Positions 27,010 to 36,133 of a stretch of 64,000 bases of DNA are shown here, in pieces. The notes under the pieces are model-generated. The model was not told the origin of the DNA, made no database searches, and was given only the letters and a program-made list of their open reading frames with translations. Every line of letters begins with the position of its first letter. Positions within the stretch are counted from its first letter, which is position 1. Made by a program: the position numbers and the translations under genes. The stretch covers positions 457,289 through 521,288 of the forward strand of contig ML241305.1 of the NCBI GenBank assembly GCA_005239435.1. The letters run 5' to 3'. Source of the stretch: Halorussus salinisoli (GTDB taxonomy: Archaea; Halobacteriota; Halobacteria; Halobacteriales; Haladaptataceae).

Positions 27010-27065
27010 GGTAGAAAGCCCCGCCCTTCGGGCGCGACCGGGCGGTCCCTTCCAGTTCCACCCGG
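27010..27065. repeat. Palindromic element, copy 1
   Basis: TAGAAAGCC (27012-27020), then CCGCCC (27021-27026) pairing with GGGCGG (27040-27045), then TCCCTTCCAGTTCCACCC. The same start and end blocks bracket a much longer perfect stem at 56877-56955. It lies between divergent cinA and the aminotransferase, so it is either a shared promoter-region element or a small mobile or RNA element. Function unknown. Confidence 0.6.
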
Positions 27066-27158
27066 CGATTTGTTCCGTCGCCGAGCGCCTGCCGGTGGAT
27101 TGGTCGAGACCGAACCCATCAACGCAAAACCCAAGCCGTCGCCTCCGAATCCTGAACC

Positions 27159-28160
27159 ATGCAGTACCACGTCGATGGCGAACTCGTGCCCGCCGAGGAC
27201 GCCACCGTCAGCGTCCGCGACCGCGGGTTCATGTACGGGGACGCCGCCTTCGAAACCGTCCGGGCCTACGGCGGCCGCGTCTTCGAGTGGGAGGCCCACG
27301 CCGAGCGACTCCGGCGGACCTGCCGCGCTCTCTCGCTCGACCACGGTCTGTCGGACGCCGACCTCAGGGACCGGATTCGGGACACGCTGGCCGGAAACGA
27401 CCTCGAAGACGCCTACGTCAAACTCTCCATCTCGCGCGGCGTCCAACCCGGGAAACTCGCGCCCGGCCCGGTCGAGGACCCGACGGTCGTCGTCGTCGTC
27501 TCGGAACTCCCGAGAGGCGGCCGCGCCGACCGCGGCGGCCGACCGGTCTGGGGTGGCCCGGCGACCGCCGCGGTAGTCGAGACCCGCCGGATTCCCGACG
27601 CCGCGCTCCCCGCGCACGCGAAGACTCACAACTATCTGAACGGGATTCTCGCACGTCTCGAACTCGGCGACGGAGACGCCGAGTCTGACGGGGCAGACTC
27701 CGACTCGGACGAAACGGGTGCCGACCCGGACGACGCGCCCGACGAGGCCATCATGCTCGACGCAGACGCGAACCTCGCGGAGGGCGCGACGAGCAACCTC
27801 TTTTTCGTCCGAGGCGGCGTTCTCCACACCCCGAGTCTCGACGGGCCGATTCTGCCGGGCGTCACCCGCCGGGTCGTCCTCGAACTCGCCGACGAGGCGG
27901 GGATTCCCGTCGAGGAGAGAACCTACGGTTCCGACGCCCTCCGAGGCGCAGACGAGGCGTTCCTGACCAACTCGACGTGGGAGATTCGGCCGCTCGCGGC
28001 GGTCGAGGGACGAGACGGTGAAACGACGGAACTCGGCCCCGGCCCAGTCACCGACCGACTCGCCGACGCCTTCGACGCTCGCGTCGAGCGCGACTACTAC
28101 GAAGCCTCGGGAGTACGCGATGAGAAAACTGAAAAGCGCGGGTCGGAAAGTAGCGAGTAG
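27159..28160 (+). CDS. Aminotransferase class IV
   Basis: 333 residues, fold type IV PLP enzyme. Seen are [21 protein letters not shown], the PLP Lys in [14 protein letters not shown] and [15 protein letters not shown] with [14 protein letters not shown]. The family covers branched-chain aminotransferase, D-amino acid aminotransferase and aminodeoxychorismate lyase (PabC); no pabA/pabB neighbour is present to favour PabC. An acidic insert of about 27 residues (near residues 170-195, [17 protein letters not shown]) is a halophilic loop expansion. The Rieske gene starts on the next base after its stop. Confidence 0.85.
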   Translation: MQYHVDGELVPAEDATVSVRDRGFMYGDAAFETVRAYGGRVFEWEAHAERLRRTCRALSLDHGLSDADLRDRIRDTLAGNDLEDAYVKLSISRGVQPGKLAPGPVEDPTVVVVVSELPRGGRADRGGRPVWGGPATAAVVETRRIPDAALPAHAKTHNYLNGILARLELGDGDAESDGADSDSDETGADPDDAPDEAIMLDADANLAEGATSNLFFVRGGVLHTPSLDGPILPGVTRRVVLELADEAGIPVEERTYGSDALRGADEAFLTNSTWEIRPLAAVEGRDGETTELGPGPVTDRLADAFDARVERDYYEASGVRDEKTEKRGSESSE

Positions 28161-28574
28161 ATGGACGAGGACAGTCGTATCGCCGACGTAGCCGAGGTTC
28201 CCGACGACTCGACGCTCCTGTTCACCGTCCGAGACGGCTTCGACGAGCGCGAGGCGATTCTGACCGAGACCGCGGCGGGCGAGGTGACTGCGTACGAGAA
28301 CTACTGCCAGCACTGGACCGACGTACGTCTCGACAAGGGTAGCGGCGCGACCAAGCGCGACGGCGAACTGGTCTGTGGCAAACACGGGGCGCTCTTCGAG
28401 GACGATTCGGGCCGTTGCACCTACGGTCCCTGCGAGGGCGCAGTCCTCAGCGAAATCGAGGTCGCCGTCGAGAACGGCGCAGTCTACCTCACCGACGACG
28501 ACTACGAATTCGTGGAAATCGGCTCCTCCAAGGAGTACGATTTATCTTCGAATCGGTCGCTGGGCTTCGACTGA
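28161..28574 (+). CDS. Rieske (2Fe-2S) domain protein
   Basis: 137 residues. The cluster ligands are CQHW in [14 protein letters not shown] and CGKHG in [12 protein letters not shown], i.e. C-x-H...C-x2-H, followed by [11 protein letters not shown]. It has no signal peptide or membrane anchor, so it is a soluble ferredoxin-like protein. Its ATG abuts the aminotransferase stop with no gap, indicating co-transcription and probably translational coupling. The redox partner is unknown. Confidence 0.88.
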   Translation: MDEDSRIADVAEVPDDSTLLFTVRDGFDEREAILTETAAGEVTAYENYCQHWTDVRLDKGSGATKRDGELVCGKHGALFEDDSGRCTYGPCEGAVLSEIEVAVENGAVYLTDDDYEFVEIGSSKEYDLSSNRSLGFD

Positions 28575-28628
28575 AACTTTTGCTGCGGTCGAGCGCGCCG
28601 TAGGCGCGCTCTCCCTGGCAAAACTTTC
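28573..28628 (+). terminator. Large two-part hairpin after the Rieske gene
   Basis: Outer arms GAAACTTTTGC (28573-28583) and GCAAAACTTTC (28618-28628) pair with one mismatch. The inner arms GAGCGCGCC (28591-28599) and GGCGCGCTC (28603-28611) pair perfectly around GTA. It overlaps the Rieske stop codon, so it could end or protect that transcript. It may equally be the left boundary of the repeat region that follows. Confidence 0.5.
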
Positions 28629-28639
28629 ATGAAAACCCT

Positions 28640-28888
28640 GCGTCACCCCCTCCGTCGCTCGGAGGTGCGCTCTGCGCACCTCCGGCGCTCCGTCGAGGGT
28701 TCCTTGGTCCGCTCGCTCGGTCGCTTTGCTCCCTCGCTCGCGGTCCAACTCCTTGGAGTCACAGCACCGCCACTGCAACAGCAGACCGCAACAGCACCGC
28801 AAACCGCCACAGCAGACCGCAGACCGCAATAGCACCACCAACTGCCACGACAGACCGCAAACCGCCACAGCAGACCGCAACTGCAACG
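28640..28888. repeat. Repeat region D with tandem CAGACCGCAA units
   Basis: The 314-base space between two convergent genes. The first part is a series of short inverted repeats (CCTCCG/CGGAGG, GGTGCGC/GCGCACC). The second, 28761-28885, is an imperfect tandem of ACAGCACCGC and ACAGCAGACCGCAA units. The block CCGCAAACCGCCACAGCAG is repeated 58 bases apart (about 28798 and 28856). It is related in wording to the ACCGCACAGCAC block of copies A-C. No gene seen. Confidence 0.65.
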
Positions 28889-29206
28889 TTATTGGATTCT
28901 GAACGCCGGTTCGTCTACCGACTCGCTCTTGCACTCGGGGCACCGCGACGGGCGGTTGGCGGGGTCGTCGAAGTCGTCGAATCCGCACTCTCGGCACTCG
29001 GGCGGTGCGACCAGTAGTTGCTCGTCGTTGGCAGAGAGCGACTGGGCGACGTGCCGGATGTGGTCGATGGCGGTTCCCGCCGTCACGTCGAACTCCACGG
29101 CCAGCGCGCTCGGCGAGGCGGCCGTCTCGCGGAGGTGGGCGGCGATTCGCTCGCGGGTGGTTTCGTCGGCCTCGCGCATGTCTCCTCGTCGCCACTGGTC
29201 GGACAT
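28889..29206 (-). CDS. HTH domain plus zinc ribbon transcriptional regulator
   Basis: 105 residues. The N-terminal half is a winged-helix-like region (TTRERIAAHLRETAASPSAL, AVEFDVTAGTAIDHIRHVAQ). The C-terminal half has CRECGFDDF...CPECKSESV, a four-Cys zinc ribbon. This matches the archaeal family of predicted regulators with an HTH fused to a zinc ribbon (COG3357-like). The target is unknown. ATACATAAAAC 27 bases upstream sets the start at 29206. Confidence 0.8.
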   Translation of the reverse strand: MSDQWRRGDMREADETTRERIAAHLRETAASPSALAVEFDVTAGTAIDHIRHVAQSLSANDEQLLVAPPECRECGFDDFDDPANRPSRCPECKSESVDEPAFRIQ

Positions 29207-29268
29207 AACCCTTTCCCGCGGCCGTAGTTTTATGTATTGCGAGTGACTCTTTAATTTCGGATCGGTCG

Positions 29269-30915
29269 ATGAGTGACTCCGACTCCGGCAACTCGCCTTC
29301 GGAACACACCCGACAGTTAGAGGCCATCGTCCAGAGTAGCCCCGACGCACTCCTCGTCAAGGACACCGACGGTCGGTACCAGTTCGCCAACGAAGCGGCC
29401 GCCGACTTCCTCGACCGCGACGTAGCGGACGTGCTGGGCCGGACGGACGCCGACCTCTTCGGCGAAGTGAGCGCCCGCGACCTCCGCGAACAGGAGTTGC
29501 AGGTTCTCGACGCCGAGACCACCGAGACGTTCGAGGAATCGCTTCCGATAGAGGGCGATGTCGGCGACGGCGGTGACGAACGCGTGTTCGAGACGACGTG
29601 TTCGCCGTACTACGACGCCGACGGCGACCTCGCCGGAACGATGTCCATCTGTCGAGACGTGACCGACCGAAAGGTCCGCGAGCGCACGCTGGAGGACCAA
29701 CGCGACGAGTTGGCGACCCTCGACCGCATCAACGAGGTCGTCCAGGAGGTCATCCGGACCCTCATCGGGGAGCCGACCCGTGCGGAGATAGAGCAGGCCG
29801 TCTGCGACCGACTCGTGGACACGGAGCTGTATCGGACGGCGTGGACGGGCGAACCCGACCCCTCCGGTTCGAAGTTGACCGGGGTCGCAGGCTCGGGATT
29901 GAGCGAGAAGGCGCTGGCGGTCATCGACGCCATCGACCCGAGCGAGGGCAGCGGCGAACCGGCAGCCAGCGCCTACCACGACCAAAAGACCGAGGCCGTT
30001 CAGAGCATTCGAGACGACGCCACGCTCCCCGAGGACGTTCGGGAGGGGCTCCTCGACCTCGGCTATCACTCTGGCATCGTCGTCCCGATACGGTACGGCG
30101 ACACGACTTACGGACTCCTGGGGGTCGGGACCGACAGGCCCTCCGCGTTCAGCGACCGAGAAGTCGACGCGTTCGACGCGCTCGGGGAGGTGATCGGCTT
30201 CACTATCAACGCGGTCAAGCACCGACGGCTCGCGCTGTCGGACACCGTCGTCGAGTTGACGTTTCGGCTGACCGGCTCGGAGTCGTTCTACGTCGTCGCC
30301 TCCGAGCAGTTGGGTTGCACGATTCGACTCGAAGGCATGGCCGCGGGGCCGGAGGGAAACCTCCTGTTCTACGACGCGATATCCGGTGTGGACCCGGAGG
30401 CGGTCCGCGACCTCGCCGACGACTGGGACGCGGTCGAAGACGCTCGCCTCGTCAATGACGACGGGGAAGCCGCGCTGTTCGAGTTCACCGTGTCGGGGTC
30501 GTCGCTCGTCCTCACCCTCTCGGAGTACGGCGCGAAGCCCAAAGAGGCGATAAGCGAGGGCGGCGAGGCCACCGTCGTCGCCGAACTCCCGGCCGACGCC
30601 GACGTGCGGAGCGTGGTCGAGCAGATTCGGGCGAGGTTCCCCGAGGTGGAACTGGCCGCCAAGCGCGAGACGGAGCGAAACGTCCAGACCGCCCGCGAGT
30701 TCCGACACGACCTCGACCAGCGACTCACCGACGCCCAGCGGACCGCGCTCCGGGCGTCGTACTTCGCGGGCTACTACGAGTGGCCCCGCGACAGCACCGC
30801 CGAGGACATCGCTGCCTCGCTCGGCATCTCGTCGCCGACGTTTCATCAACACATTCGCAAGGCCCAGCGAGAACTTCTCTGTACGTTCTTCGACCGAGAC
30901 GCCGACCGACCCTAG
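29269..30915 (+). CDS. PAS-GAF-HTH_10 regulator of the bacterio-opsin activator type
   Basis: 548 residues. PAS sensor domain at about 10-130 (AIVQSSPDALLVKDTDGRYQ), GAF-like domain at 150-310 (VVPIRYGDTTYGLLGVGTDR), the bacterioopsin-activator-associated domain at 310-470 and a C-terminal HTH_10 helix-turn-helix at about 490-545 (QRLTDAQRTALRASYFAGYY, EDIAASLGISSPTFHQHIRK). Family members sense redox or light through PAS/GAF and regulate transcription. No opsin or carotenoid genes lie nearby, so this is a paralogue rather than Bat itself. Confidence 0.88.
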   Translation: MSDSDSGNSPSEHTRQLEAIVQSSPDALLVKDTDGRYQFANEAAADFLDRDVADVLGRTDADLFGEVSARDLREQELQVLDAETTETFEESLPIEGDVGDGGDERVFETTCSPYYDADGDLAGTMSICRDVTDRKVRERTLEDQRDELATLDRINEVVQEVIRTLIGEPTRAEIEQAVCDRLVDTELYRTAWTGEPDPSGSKLTGVAGSGLSEKALAVIDAIDPSEGSGEPAASAYHDQKTEAVQSIRDDATLPEDVREGLLDLGYHSGIVVPIRYGDTTYGLLGVGTDRPSAFSDREVDAFDALGEVIGFTINAVKHRRLALSDTVVELTFRLTGSESFYVVASEQLGCTIRLEGMAAGPEGNLLFYDAISGVDPEAVRDLADDWDAVEDARLVNDDGEAALFEFTVSGSSLVLTLSEYGAKPKEAISEGGEATVVAELPADADVRSVVEQIRARFPEVELAAKRETERNVQTAREFRHDLDQRLTDAQRTALRASYFAGYYEWPRDSTAEDIAASLGISSPTFHQHIRKAQRELLCTFFDRDADRP

Positions 30916-30974
30916 CTGTTTAGGTCCACTGTTCTTTGTGGTCCGGTAGAAAGTATTCGTCGGCGCGCCGCAAC

Positions 30975-31373
30975 ATGAGTAACGAACACGCACCGACGGG
31001 AAGAGAGGGGGTAACGCCGGACGGTGGCCCGTCCGTTTCGGACGAGCAAATCACGACGCAGACCGACCTCGACGAACTCTTCGAGGTCCTCGCCGACGGA
31101 CATCGACGCCACGTCCTCGGTTATCTTACCGGCATCGACGACGAGGTTGCGGCCTTCTCCGAACTCGTCGAACACGTCGCCGACAACTTGGCCGAGGAAA
31201 CGACCGACGACCACGAGCGAGTCGCGATGAATCTCCACCACAATCACATACCGAAACTCGAAGACGCGAACGTCGTGGAGTACGACCTGCGGAGCGAGAC
31301 GGTTCGATACCGCGGCGGGCCGGTCGTCGCGGACTGGGTAGAACTCGCACTGTCCCACGAATCGCGCCTGTAA
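30975..31373 (+). CDS. DUF7344-type HTH protein
   Basis: 132 residues from the ATG at 30975. The core is LDELFEVLADGHRRHVLGYL, then AFSELVEHVADNLAEE, HERVAMNLHHNHIPKLEDAN and VVEYDLRSETVRYRGGPVVA, a winged helix that is widespread in haloarchaea, often several per genome near sensor regulators. DNA binding is expected. Its position directly after the Bat-like gene suggests a related signalling role, which is inference. Confidence 0.8.
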   Translation: MSNEHAPTGREGVTPDGGPSVSDEQITTQTDLDELFEVLADGHRRHVLGYLTGIDDEVAAFSELVEHVADNLAEETTDDHERVAMNLHHNHIPKLEDANVVEYDLRSETVRYRGGPVVADWVELALSHESRL

Positions 31374-31460
31374 CGGACGTGAGCGTCTCGACGCACCGTC
31401 GAGTCGTGTCCGACTCTGTAAATGAAAAAGGACTTACCGCGTCGGGTAGTCCCTCGTCGT

Positions 31461-32429
31461 ATGAAAGCCGTCGTTCTTGCGGGTGGGTACGCGACGCGAC
31501 TCTGGCCGATTACGAAACACCGACCGAAGATGTTCCTGCCGGTCGGCGACTCGACCGTCATCGACCAGATATTCACCGAGCTAGAGGCCGACGACCGAAT
31601 CGACGAGGTGTACGTCTCGACCAACGAGCGGTTCGCCGACGACTTCCGAGACCACCTCGCCGAAAGCGAGTTCGACAAACCGCGCCTCACGGTCGAAGAC
31701 ACGACCGAGGAGGACGAGAAGTTCGGCGTCGTCGGTGCCCTCGCGCAACTGTTCGACCGCGAGAACATCACCGAAGACACCCTCGTCATCGCCGGCGACA
31801 ACCTCATCAGCTTCGGCGTCAGCGACTTCGTGGACTTCTTCCAGGCCAAAGAGTCGCCGACGCTGGCGGCCTACGACGTGGGAAGTCGCGAGCGCGCCAA
31901 GTCCTACGGACTGGTCGAACTCGACGGCGACGAGGTGGTGGACTTCCAGGAGAAACCCGACGACCCCAAGAGCACGCTGGTCTCCATCGCCTGCTACGCC
32001 TTCACCGCCGAGAACATCCCGCTGTTGGACGAGTACCTCGAAAGCGGGAACAACCCCGACGAACCAGGCTGGTTCGTCCAGTGGCTCCAACAGCGCGACT
32101 CGGTGTACGCCTACACCTTCGACGAGGCGTGGTTCGACATCGGCACGCCCGAGAGCTACCTCGAAGCGGTCGGGTGGAAACTCGACGGCGAGAACCAGAT
32201 CGCCGACTCCGCCACCGTCGAGAACACCACGATCGGCGAGAACGTCCACGTCATGCCGGGCGCGGAGGTCGTCAACTCCAGCGTCAACAACTCCATCGTC
32301 TTCCCGAACGCGACGATTCGGGACTGCGACATCCGCGACTCCATCATCGACGAGAAGACCCGCGTCGAGAACATGGACCTCTCGGGTGCCCTAATCGGGG
32401 CGCACACTCAGCTTCTGAACGGCGATTAG
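31461..32429 (+). CDS. Sugar-1-phosphate nucleotidyltransferase
   Basis: 322 residues. The nucleotidyltransferase signature is at the N-terminus (MKAVVLAGGYATRLWPITKH, G-G-x-x-T/A-R-L-x-P), then DSTVIDQIF, VIAGDNLISFG and FQEKPDDPKST. The C-terminal ~80 residues are a left-handed beta-helix with hexapeptide-like repeats (IADSATVENTTIGENVHVMP). It makes NDP-sugars for glycosylation or exopolysaccharide. The start at 31461 has TTACC about 27 bases upstream, so the leaderless ATG is preferred over 31422. Confidence 0.88.
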   Translation: MKAVVLAGGYATRLWPITKHRPKMFLPVGDSTVIDQIFTELEADDRIDEVYVSTNERFADDFRDHLAESEFDKPRLTVEDTTEEDEKFGVVGALAQLFDRENITEDTLVIAGDNLISFGVSDFVDFFQAKESPTLAAYDVGSRERAKSYGLVELDGDEVVDFQEKPDDPKSTLVSIACYAFTAENIPLLDEYLESGNNPDEPGWFVQWLQQRDSVYAYTFDEAWFDIGTPESYLEAVGWKLDGENQIADSATVENTTIGENVHVMPGAEVVNSSVNNSIVFPNATIRDCDIRDSIIDEKTRVENMDLSGALIGAHTQLLNGD

Positions 32430-32473
32430 AGCCGCCGAAAATCCCGCTCGTGGCGACTCCGTTCCGACGCTAG

Positions 32474-33037
32474 CTACTCCTTGACGCCCAGATACATTTC
32501 CTGTCCCTCGAACTCCCCGCCGCGGAGCAGGTGGAGAACGTAGGCCGTCGCGCGGTGGTTCCCGTCGGCGACGTAAGCCGGGTCGTCGCCCTCTTCGAGG
32601 ACGACGAGTCGACCTTCCGGTCCCGACCGCTCGATTTCGTCGGCGAGTTCGACCACCTCGCGGAGGTCCTTGCCGGACTCCGCCTCCAGCGCGGCCACGT
32701 CGTCGGTCTCGTAGATTCGCTCGGCGATGGACTCGATTCGGTTGTCGTCGGCGAGCGACCGCCAGTCTTCGTCGTGAGGGCCGACGACTACCCGGAGGTC
32801 TCGAAGTGCCTCCTCCGAGAGGTCGGCGCGGTACCAGTCGACCTGCTCGGGGATGAACACGCGCTCGGCGATGGGCTTGCGCTCGAACAACTCCTCGCGG
32901 AGCGCGGGTTCGGTGCCGAGCGCGTCGGGGTTCGGGCCGGCGTCCTCGTCTTCGAGTTCCTCGTGCAGCCAGTAGCGCATCACTTCGGTTTCGGAAACCG
33001 GTTCCGGGTCGCCGCGGAGGCGGTCTTCGACGGTCAT
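32474..33037 (-). CDS. Hypothetical protein with a ParB-like DGNHR motif
   Basis: 187 acidic residues. Residues near 160 read AYVADGNHRATAYVLHLLRG, which resembles the D-G-x-H-R core of ParB/sulfiredoxin-fold proteins. A preceding VDWYRADLSEEALRDLRVVV strand-helix fits that fold too. No HTH follows. The function is unknown; NTP binding or a nuclease-like role is a weak inference from the motif. The stop overlaps a GCTAGCTACT string identical to that in repeat copy B. Confidence 0.65.
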   Translation of the reverse strand: MTVEDRLRGDPEPVSETEVMRYWLHEELEDEDAGPNPDALGTEPALREELFERKPIAERVFIPEQVDWYRADLSEEALRDLRVVVGPHDEDWRSLADDNRIESIAERIYETDDVAALEAESGKDLREVVELADEIERSGPEGRLVVLEEGDDPAYVADGNHRATAYVLHLLRGGEFEGQEMYLGVKE

Positions 33038-33138
33038 CGTAGATTCGAAGACGAGCCAGGGGGAGAAGGATTACGGGCGACCGTCGACCGTTTACTGCGG
33101 GCGCACCGGAACACCGTCCCAAAAGACGACTCCGGAAC

Positions 33139-33897
33139 CTACTCTTCGAGCCACGCGTCCGTAATCTGCAAGGTCCCGCGCGTCCCGTCCCACTCGGTCT
33201 CGTACTCCAGTTCGATAGCTCGGTCCATGTGCGGGCCGTCCGTCACCAGCGTCTCGAACTCGCCGCCCTCGCCCAAGATGTGTACGCCGTGGCTCTCGTT
33301 CAGGTCCTCCAGTTCGGCAATCGCCGCTTCGTCGAGGGTCCGGCCGAGCCACGACTCGCCCAGTCCGTAGGCCGCGACCCTGATGATCGTAATCTCGAAG
33401 CCAGCGTCGAGCATCGCGTCGGCGAGTTCGCGGGGGTTCTCCTGCCAGAGCGGCGCAAAGACGTCGGCGTCGAGGCGGTCTGCCATCGCCTCGATGCGGG
33501 AGGTCTGGTACTCGCTCTCGACTGCGCCCGCGGTCACGCCCGCGACGCCGCCCGAGAGGTCGCTATCGAGTTCCCGCAGGGCCGCTTCGAGCGGTCGGAG
33601 TTCCGCGTCGCCCTGCGCGCCCGATTCGTCGGCGTCGTCGGCCTCGAAGTCGTCGGGTTCGACCTCCACGAGCGAGATGCCGACGCTCTCGGCCGCGAGC
33701 GAGGCGAGTCGAGTCGCCGGAACGTGGTACATGTAGGAGTCGCCCTCGGGGTGGACCGTGACGAGTCGCGTCACGTCGAGGCCCTCCTCCAGGGCGCGGT
33801 AGAGCGCCCACGACGAGTCCTTGCCGCCCGAGAAGAGGCTGACCCACGACCCGTCACTCGTGGGAGAGTCGTCGGCCGACGACGGTGCTTCGGTCAT
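33139..33897 (-). CDS. dph6: Diphthine--ammonia ligase family ATP-pyrophosphatase
   Basis: 252 residues. The PP-loop is WVSLFSGGKDSSWALYRALE, followed by MYHVPATRLASLAAESVGI, GVTAGAVESEYQTSRIEAMA and the E-x-G-E-x-E-T motif GEGGEFETLVTDGP. Members amidate diphthine to diphthamide on translation elongation factor 2, using ATP and ammonia. An acidic insert (EPDDFEADDADESGAQGDAE) is typical halophilic padding. The ATG at 33897 has TAAATCC 27 bases upstream. Confidence 0.88.
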   Translation of the reverse strand: MTEAPSSADDSPTSDGSWVSLFSGGKDSSWALYRALEEGLDVTRLVTVHPEGDSYMYHVPATRLASLAAESVGISLVEVEPDDFEADDADESGAQGDAELRPLEAALRELDSDLSGGVAGVTAGAVESEYQTSRIEAMADRLDADVFAPLWQENPRELADAMLDAGFEITIIRVAAYGLGESWLGRTLDEAAIAELEDLNESHGVHILGEGGEFETLVTDGPHMDRAIELEYETEWDGTRGTLQITDAWLEE

Positions 33898-34016
33898 GGC
33901 GGTGAGTCGGTGGTGGGCGGATTTAGGTGCGGCGAATCGCGGACACGCGGCTGTTCGGAAATATAATTCGTTGTCTACCAATTAAGAATATTTCTAAAGG
34001 AAACGAGAACGATTCG

Positions 34017-35174
34017 CTACTCAGCCAGTTCCTCGTCCTCGAACTCCTCGCCGAGCGCGGTTCCGGTGAGGTACGACGAGAGTTGGACGCCGAGCAGGCT
34101 CACCACCACGCCCGCGACGACGAACAGCGCCATCCGCGTCCCCGGAAGGAGGACGATGCGCTCGACCGAGAGGCTGCCCAACTCCATGTGGGGCACCACC
34201 ACCGGTTCGACGTACTCCTCGCGCTGGAGGAAGTACGCCGAGAATCCCCGAACGACCAGTCCGACCGCGAGGACGCCGAACGGGAGGTTGAGGTAGGAGT
34301 TGCGAACCCGGTCGTTGCGGATGATTTCGTCGAGGAGTCGGCCGGTCGAGGCCGCCAGCGCCGCCGCGGCCAGCCACGGCACGCTGGCGAACGCGAACGC
34401 CATCGCGGGCATCAGCACGCCACCGGTCGGAGCCGAGGGGTTCGAGAGGCGGAGCGCCCCGGCGAACACGCCGATGAGCGACAGGCCGGCCGCGACGACG
34501 TAGGTGACGATGGAGACCCGGCCGGAGTAGAGCGCGTCTTTGATCTCGCCGGGCAGGTCGGCCACGTACTCGTCCACGCCGAGTCCCTTGTAGAGGACGA
34601 ACAGGCCGATGACCGCGGTAATGGAGGCGATGGCGGTCGCCGGCCCCGCCGCCATCAGGAGGATGGGGAACACCAGCAGTGCGACCCCGACCGGGACGAG
34701 GACGGTCTGGCGCAACTCCTCGTCGGCGAGAAACTGCTTGAGCAGGTAGTAGGTCGATTCGATGTCGCGGGCCTGCCGGACGACCACGCGGTCGACTGCG
34801 TCGACCTGCACCCGACTCTCGACGATGGGCACCAGTCGCTCGTCCTGCGCGCTGTCGATGACGACGACCGCCGAGTCGGGGTCGTAGTCGGCGATGAGGT
34901 CGTCCATCTGGTCGGCGACCGCGCGGTCGCGGCCGACCATCGTCTCCGCGGCCCCGGAGATGACCGCCACGATGACCTCCTCGTCGTCGTCCCGCAAGTT
35001 GCGAGCGACCCGCAGGGATTCGAGCAGGCAGTTGACGCTGGAGTCCTCCGGGTCCGCGAGACCGACCTCGGTGACGAGCGACCGGACCGCTTCCCACCCG
35101 GCGACCGGGGTTTCGAGACCGGTCTTGAGCCCGATGTCGTCGTCGCGGTCGACGCACACTACCAGCGTACTCAT
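34017..35174 (-). CDS. DUF373 family membrane protein
   Basis: 385 residues. The N-terminal ~150 form a soluble alpha/beta domain (MSTLVVCVDRDDDIG, VIVAVISGAAETMVGRDRAV, SAVVVIDSAQDERLVPIVES). The C-terminal part has about six to seven hydrophobic helices (from ~159 to ~372). DUF373 is an archaeal family of unknown function. The cytosolic domain resembles a Rossmann-like nucleotide or phosphate binder, which is inference. GTTTTTAACGC upstream and the divergent spacer indicate its own promoter. Confidence 0.85.
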   Translation of the reverse strand: MSTLVVCVDRDDDIGLKTGLETPVAGWEAVRSLVTEVGLADPEDSSVNCLLESLRVARNLRDDDEEVIVAVISGAAETMVGRDRAVADQMDDLIADYDPDSAVVVIDSAQDERLVPIVESRVQVDAVDRVVVRQARDIESTYYLLKQFLADEELRQTVLVPVGVALLVFPILLMAAGPATAIASITAVIGLFVLYKGLGVDEYVADLPGEIKDALYSGRVSIVTYVVAAGLSLIGVFAGALRLSNPSAPTGGVLMPAMAFAFASVPWLAAAALAASTGRLLDEIIRNDRVRNSYLNLPFGVLAVGLVVRGFSAYFLQREEYVEPVVVPHMELGSLSVERIVLLPGTRMALFVVAGVVVSLLGVQLSSYLTGTALGEEFEDEELAE

Positions 35175-35351
35175 GTCGCGTATCTGAATCCAGACGGTCC
35201 CGCGTTAAAAACCCTCGTGCTCGCGGGAACGTGACCGGGTTCTGAGGTACGAACAGCGGACGTGGAGTTCGGGGTGAGGAGTCGGAGACGCGGAGTCGAG
35301 AGCGATACGGCGAACGTACCGGAAACCGAGACGACTCCCGGAAAGCCGCGT

Positions 35352-36080
35352 TCAGAATCGCGCGAAGCTCGGCATACTGGCGGCGACGCCGTGGCCGACC
35401 TTCCGTCCGGCACCCCACGCGTAGTGACGGACGCTCCGCCGGAAGGGTTGTCGTCGGCCGTGAATCTCTGCGTCGCCGTCGGCGAGCGCCGCCACGATCC
35501 GGTCGCGGTCGATTTCCGCCGTCGAGGACGCGCCCTCGATGGTGAGTTCGGTGTACGCCCGGCCGAGATACTTCGAGGAGTGGGCGTCGCTCGCGGCGAC
35601 GCCGGGGTAGTCGTTGCGGACCGCGAACTGGCGCGCGCGCCGGTTCCGGTAGCCCGTGAATATCCACGCGTTGTACACTTCGATGGCGTCGCAGTCGGAG
35701 ATTCGGCCCTTGCGAATTCCGTGGCGGGTCCGCTGGAACGGGTGGGGAACGATCGCGACCCCGCCCGCGTCCCGGATGGAGGCCACCGTCTCGGCGAGCG
35801 GTCGGTGGGGTTCGGGCCGCTCCTCGACGCCGATTGCCAGCAGGTGGCCCGCGGCGGTCGAGACTTCGACGCCCGGGATGCCGACGAGTCCGTACTCCGG
35901 GGCGAGTTCGGCCGCCCGGAGCGACTCGTCTATCGTGTCGTGGTCAGTCACCACGATACTGTCCAGACCGATGTCGCTGGCCTGCGCTAACAGGAGTTCG
36001 ACGGGTTCGTGGCCGTCGTACGACCCCTCCGAGTGGACGTGGGGGTCGATACTTATGGTGACCTCCGGGGGCATTTGCAT
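35352..36080 (-). CDS. PHP domain phosphoesterase-like protein
   Basis: 242 residues with canonical PHP metal motifs: DPHVHSEGSYDG (H-x-H), SIVVTDHDTIDE, GVEVSTAAGH, IVPHPFQRTRHGI and VAASDAHSSKYLGRAY. This is the class of metal-dependent phosphoesterases related to DNA polymerase PHP domains and histidinol phosphatase. Unlike the PHP protein at 24975, all metal-ligand motifs are intact. The substrate is unknown. Confidence 0.85.
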   Translation of the reverse strand: MQMPPEVTISIDPHVHSEGSYDGHEPVELLLAQASDIGLDSIVVTDHDTIDESLRAAELAPEYGLVGIPGVEVSTAAGHLLAIGVEERPEPHRPLAETVASIRDAGGVAIVPHPFQRTRHGIRKGRISDCDAIEVYNAWIFTGYRNRRARQFAVRNDYPGVAASDAHSSKYLGRAYTELTIEGASSTAEIDRDRIVAALADGDAEIHGRRQPFRRSVRHYAWGAGRKVGHGVAASMPSFARF

Positions 36081-36133
36081 CCTCTAACGCCCGAAACGGC
36101 AAAAGTCCCGCCCTCGAAAACCTATCAGACCCG

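Noticed and set aside
27418..28385. Part of a 652-residue minus-strand frame continuing into cinA
   Set aside because: It is antisense to the class IV aminotransferase and Rieske genes, both with clear motifs; only its last 168 codons (CinA) are real.
28761..28885. CRISPR array
   Set aside because: Units are short, imperfect and adjacent, with no unique spacers of even length and no cas genes in the window.
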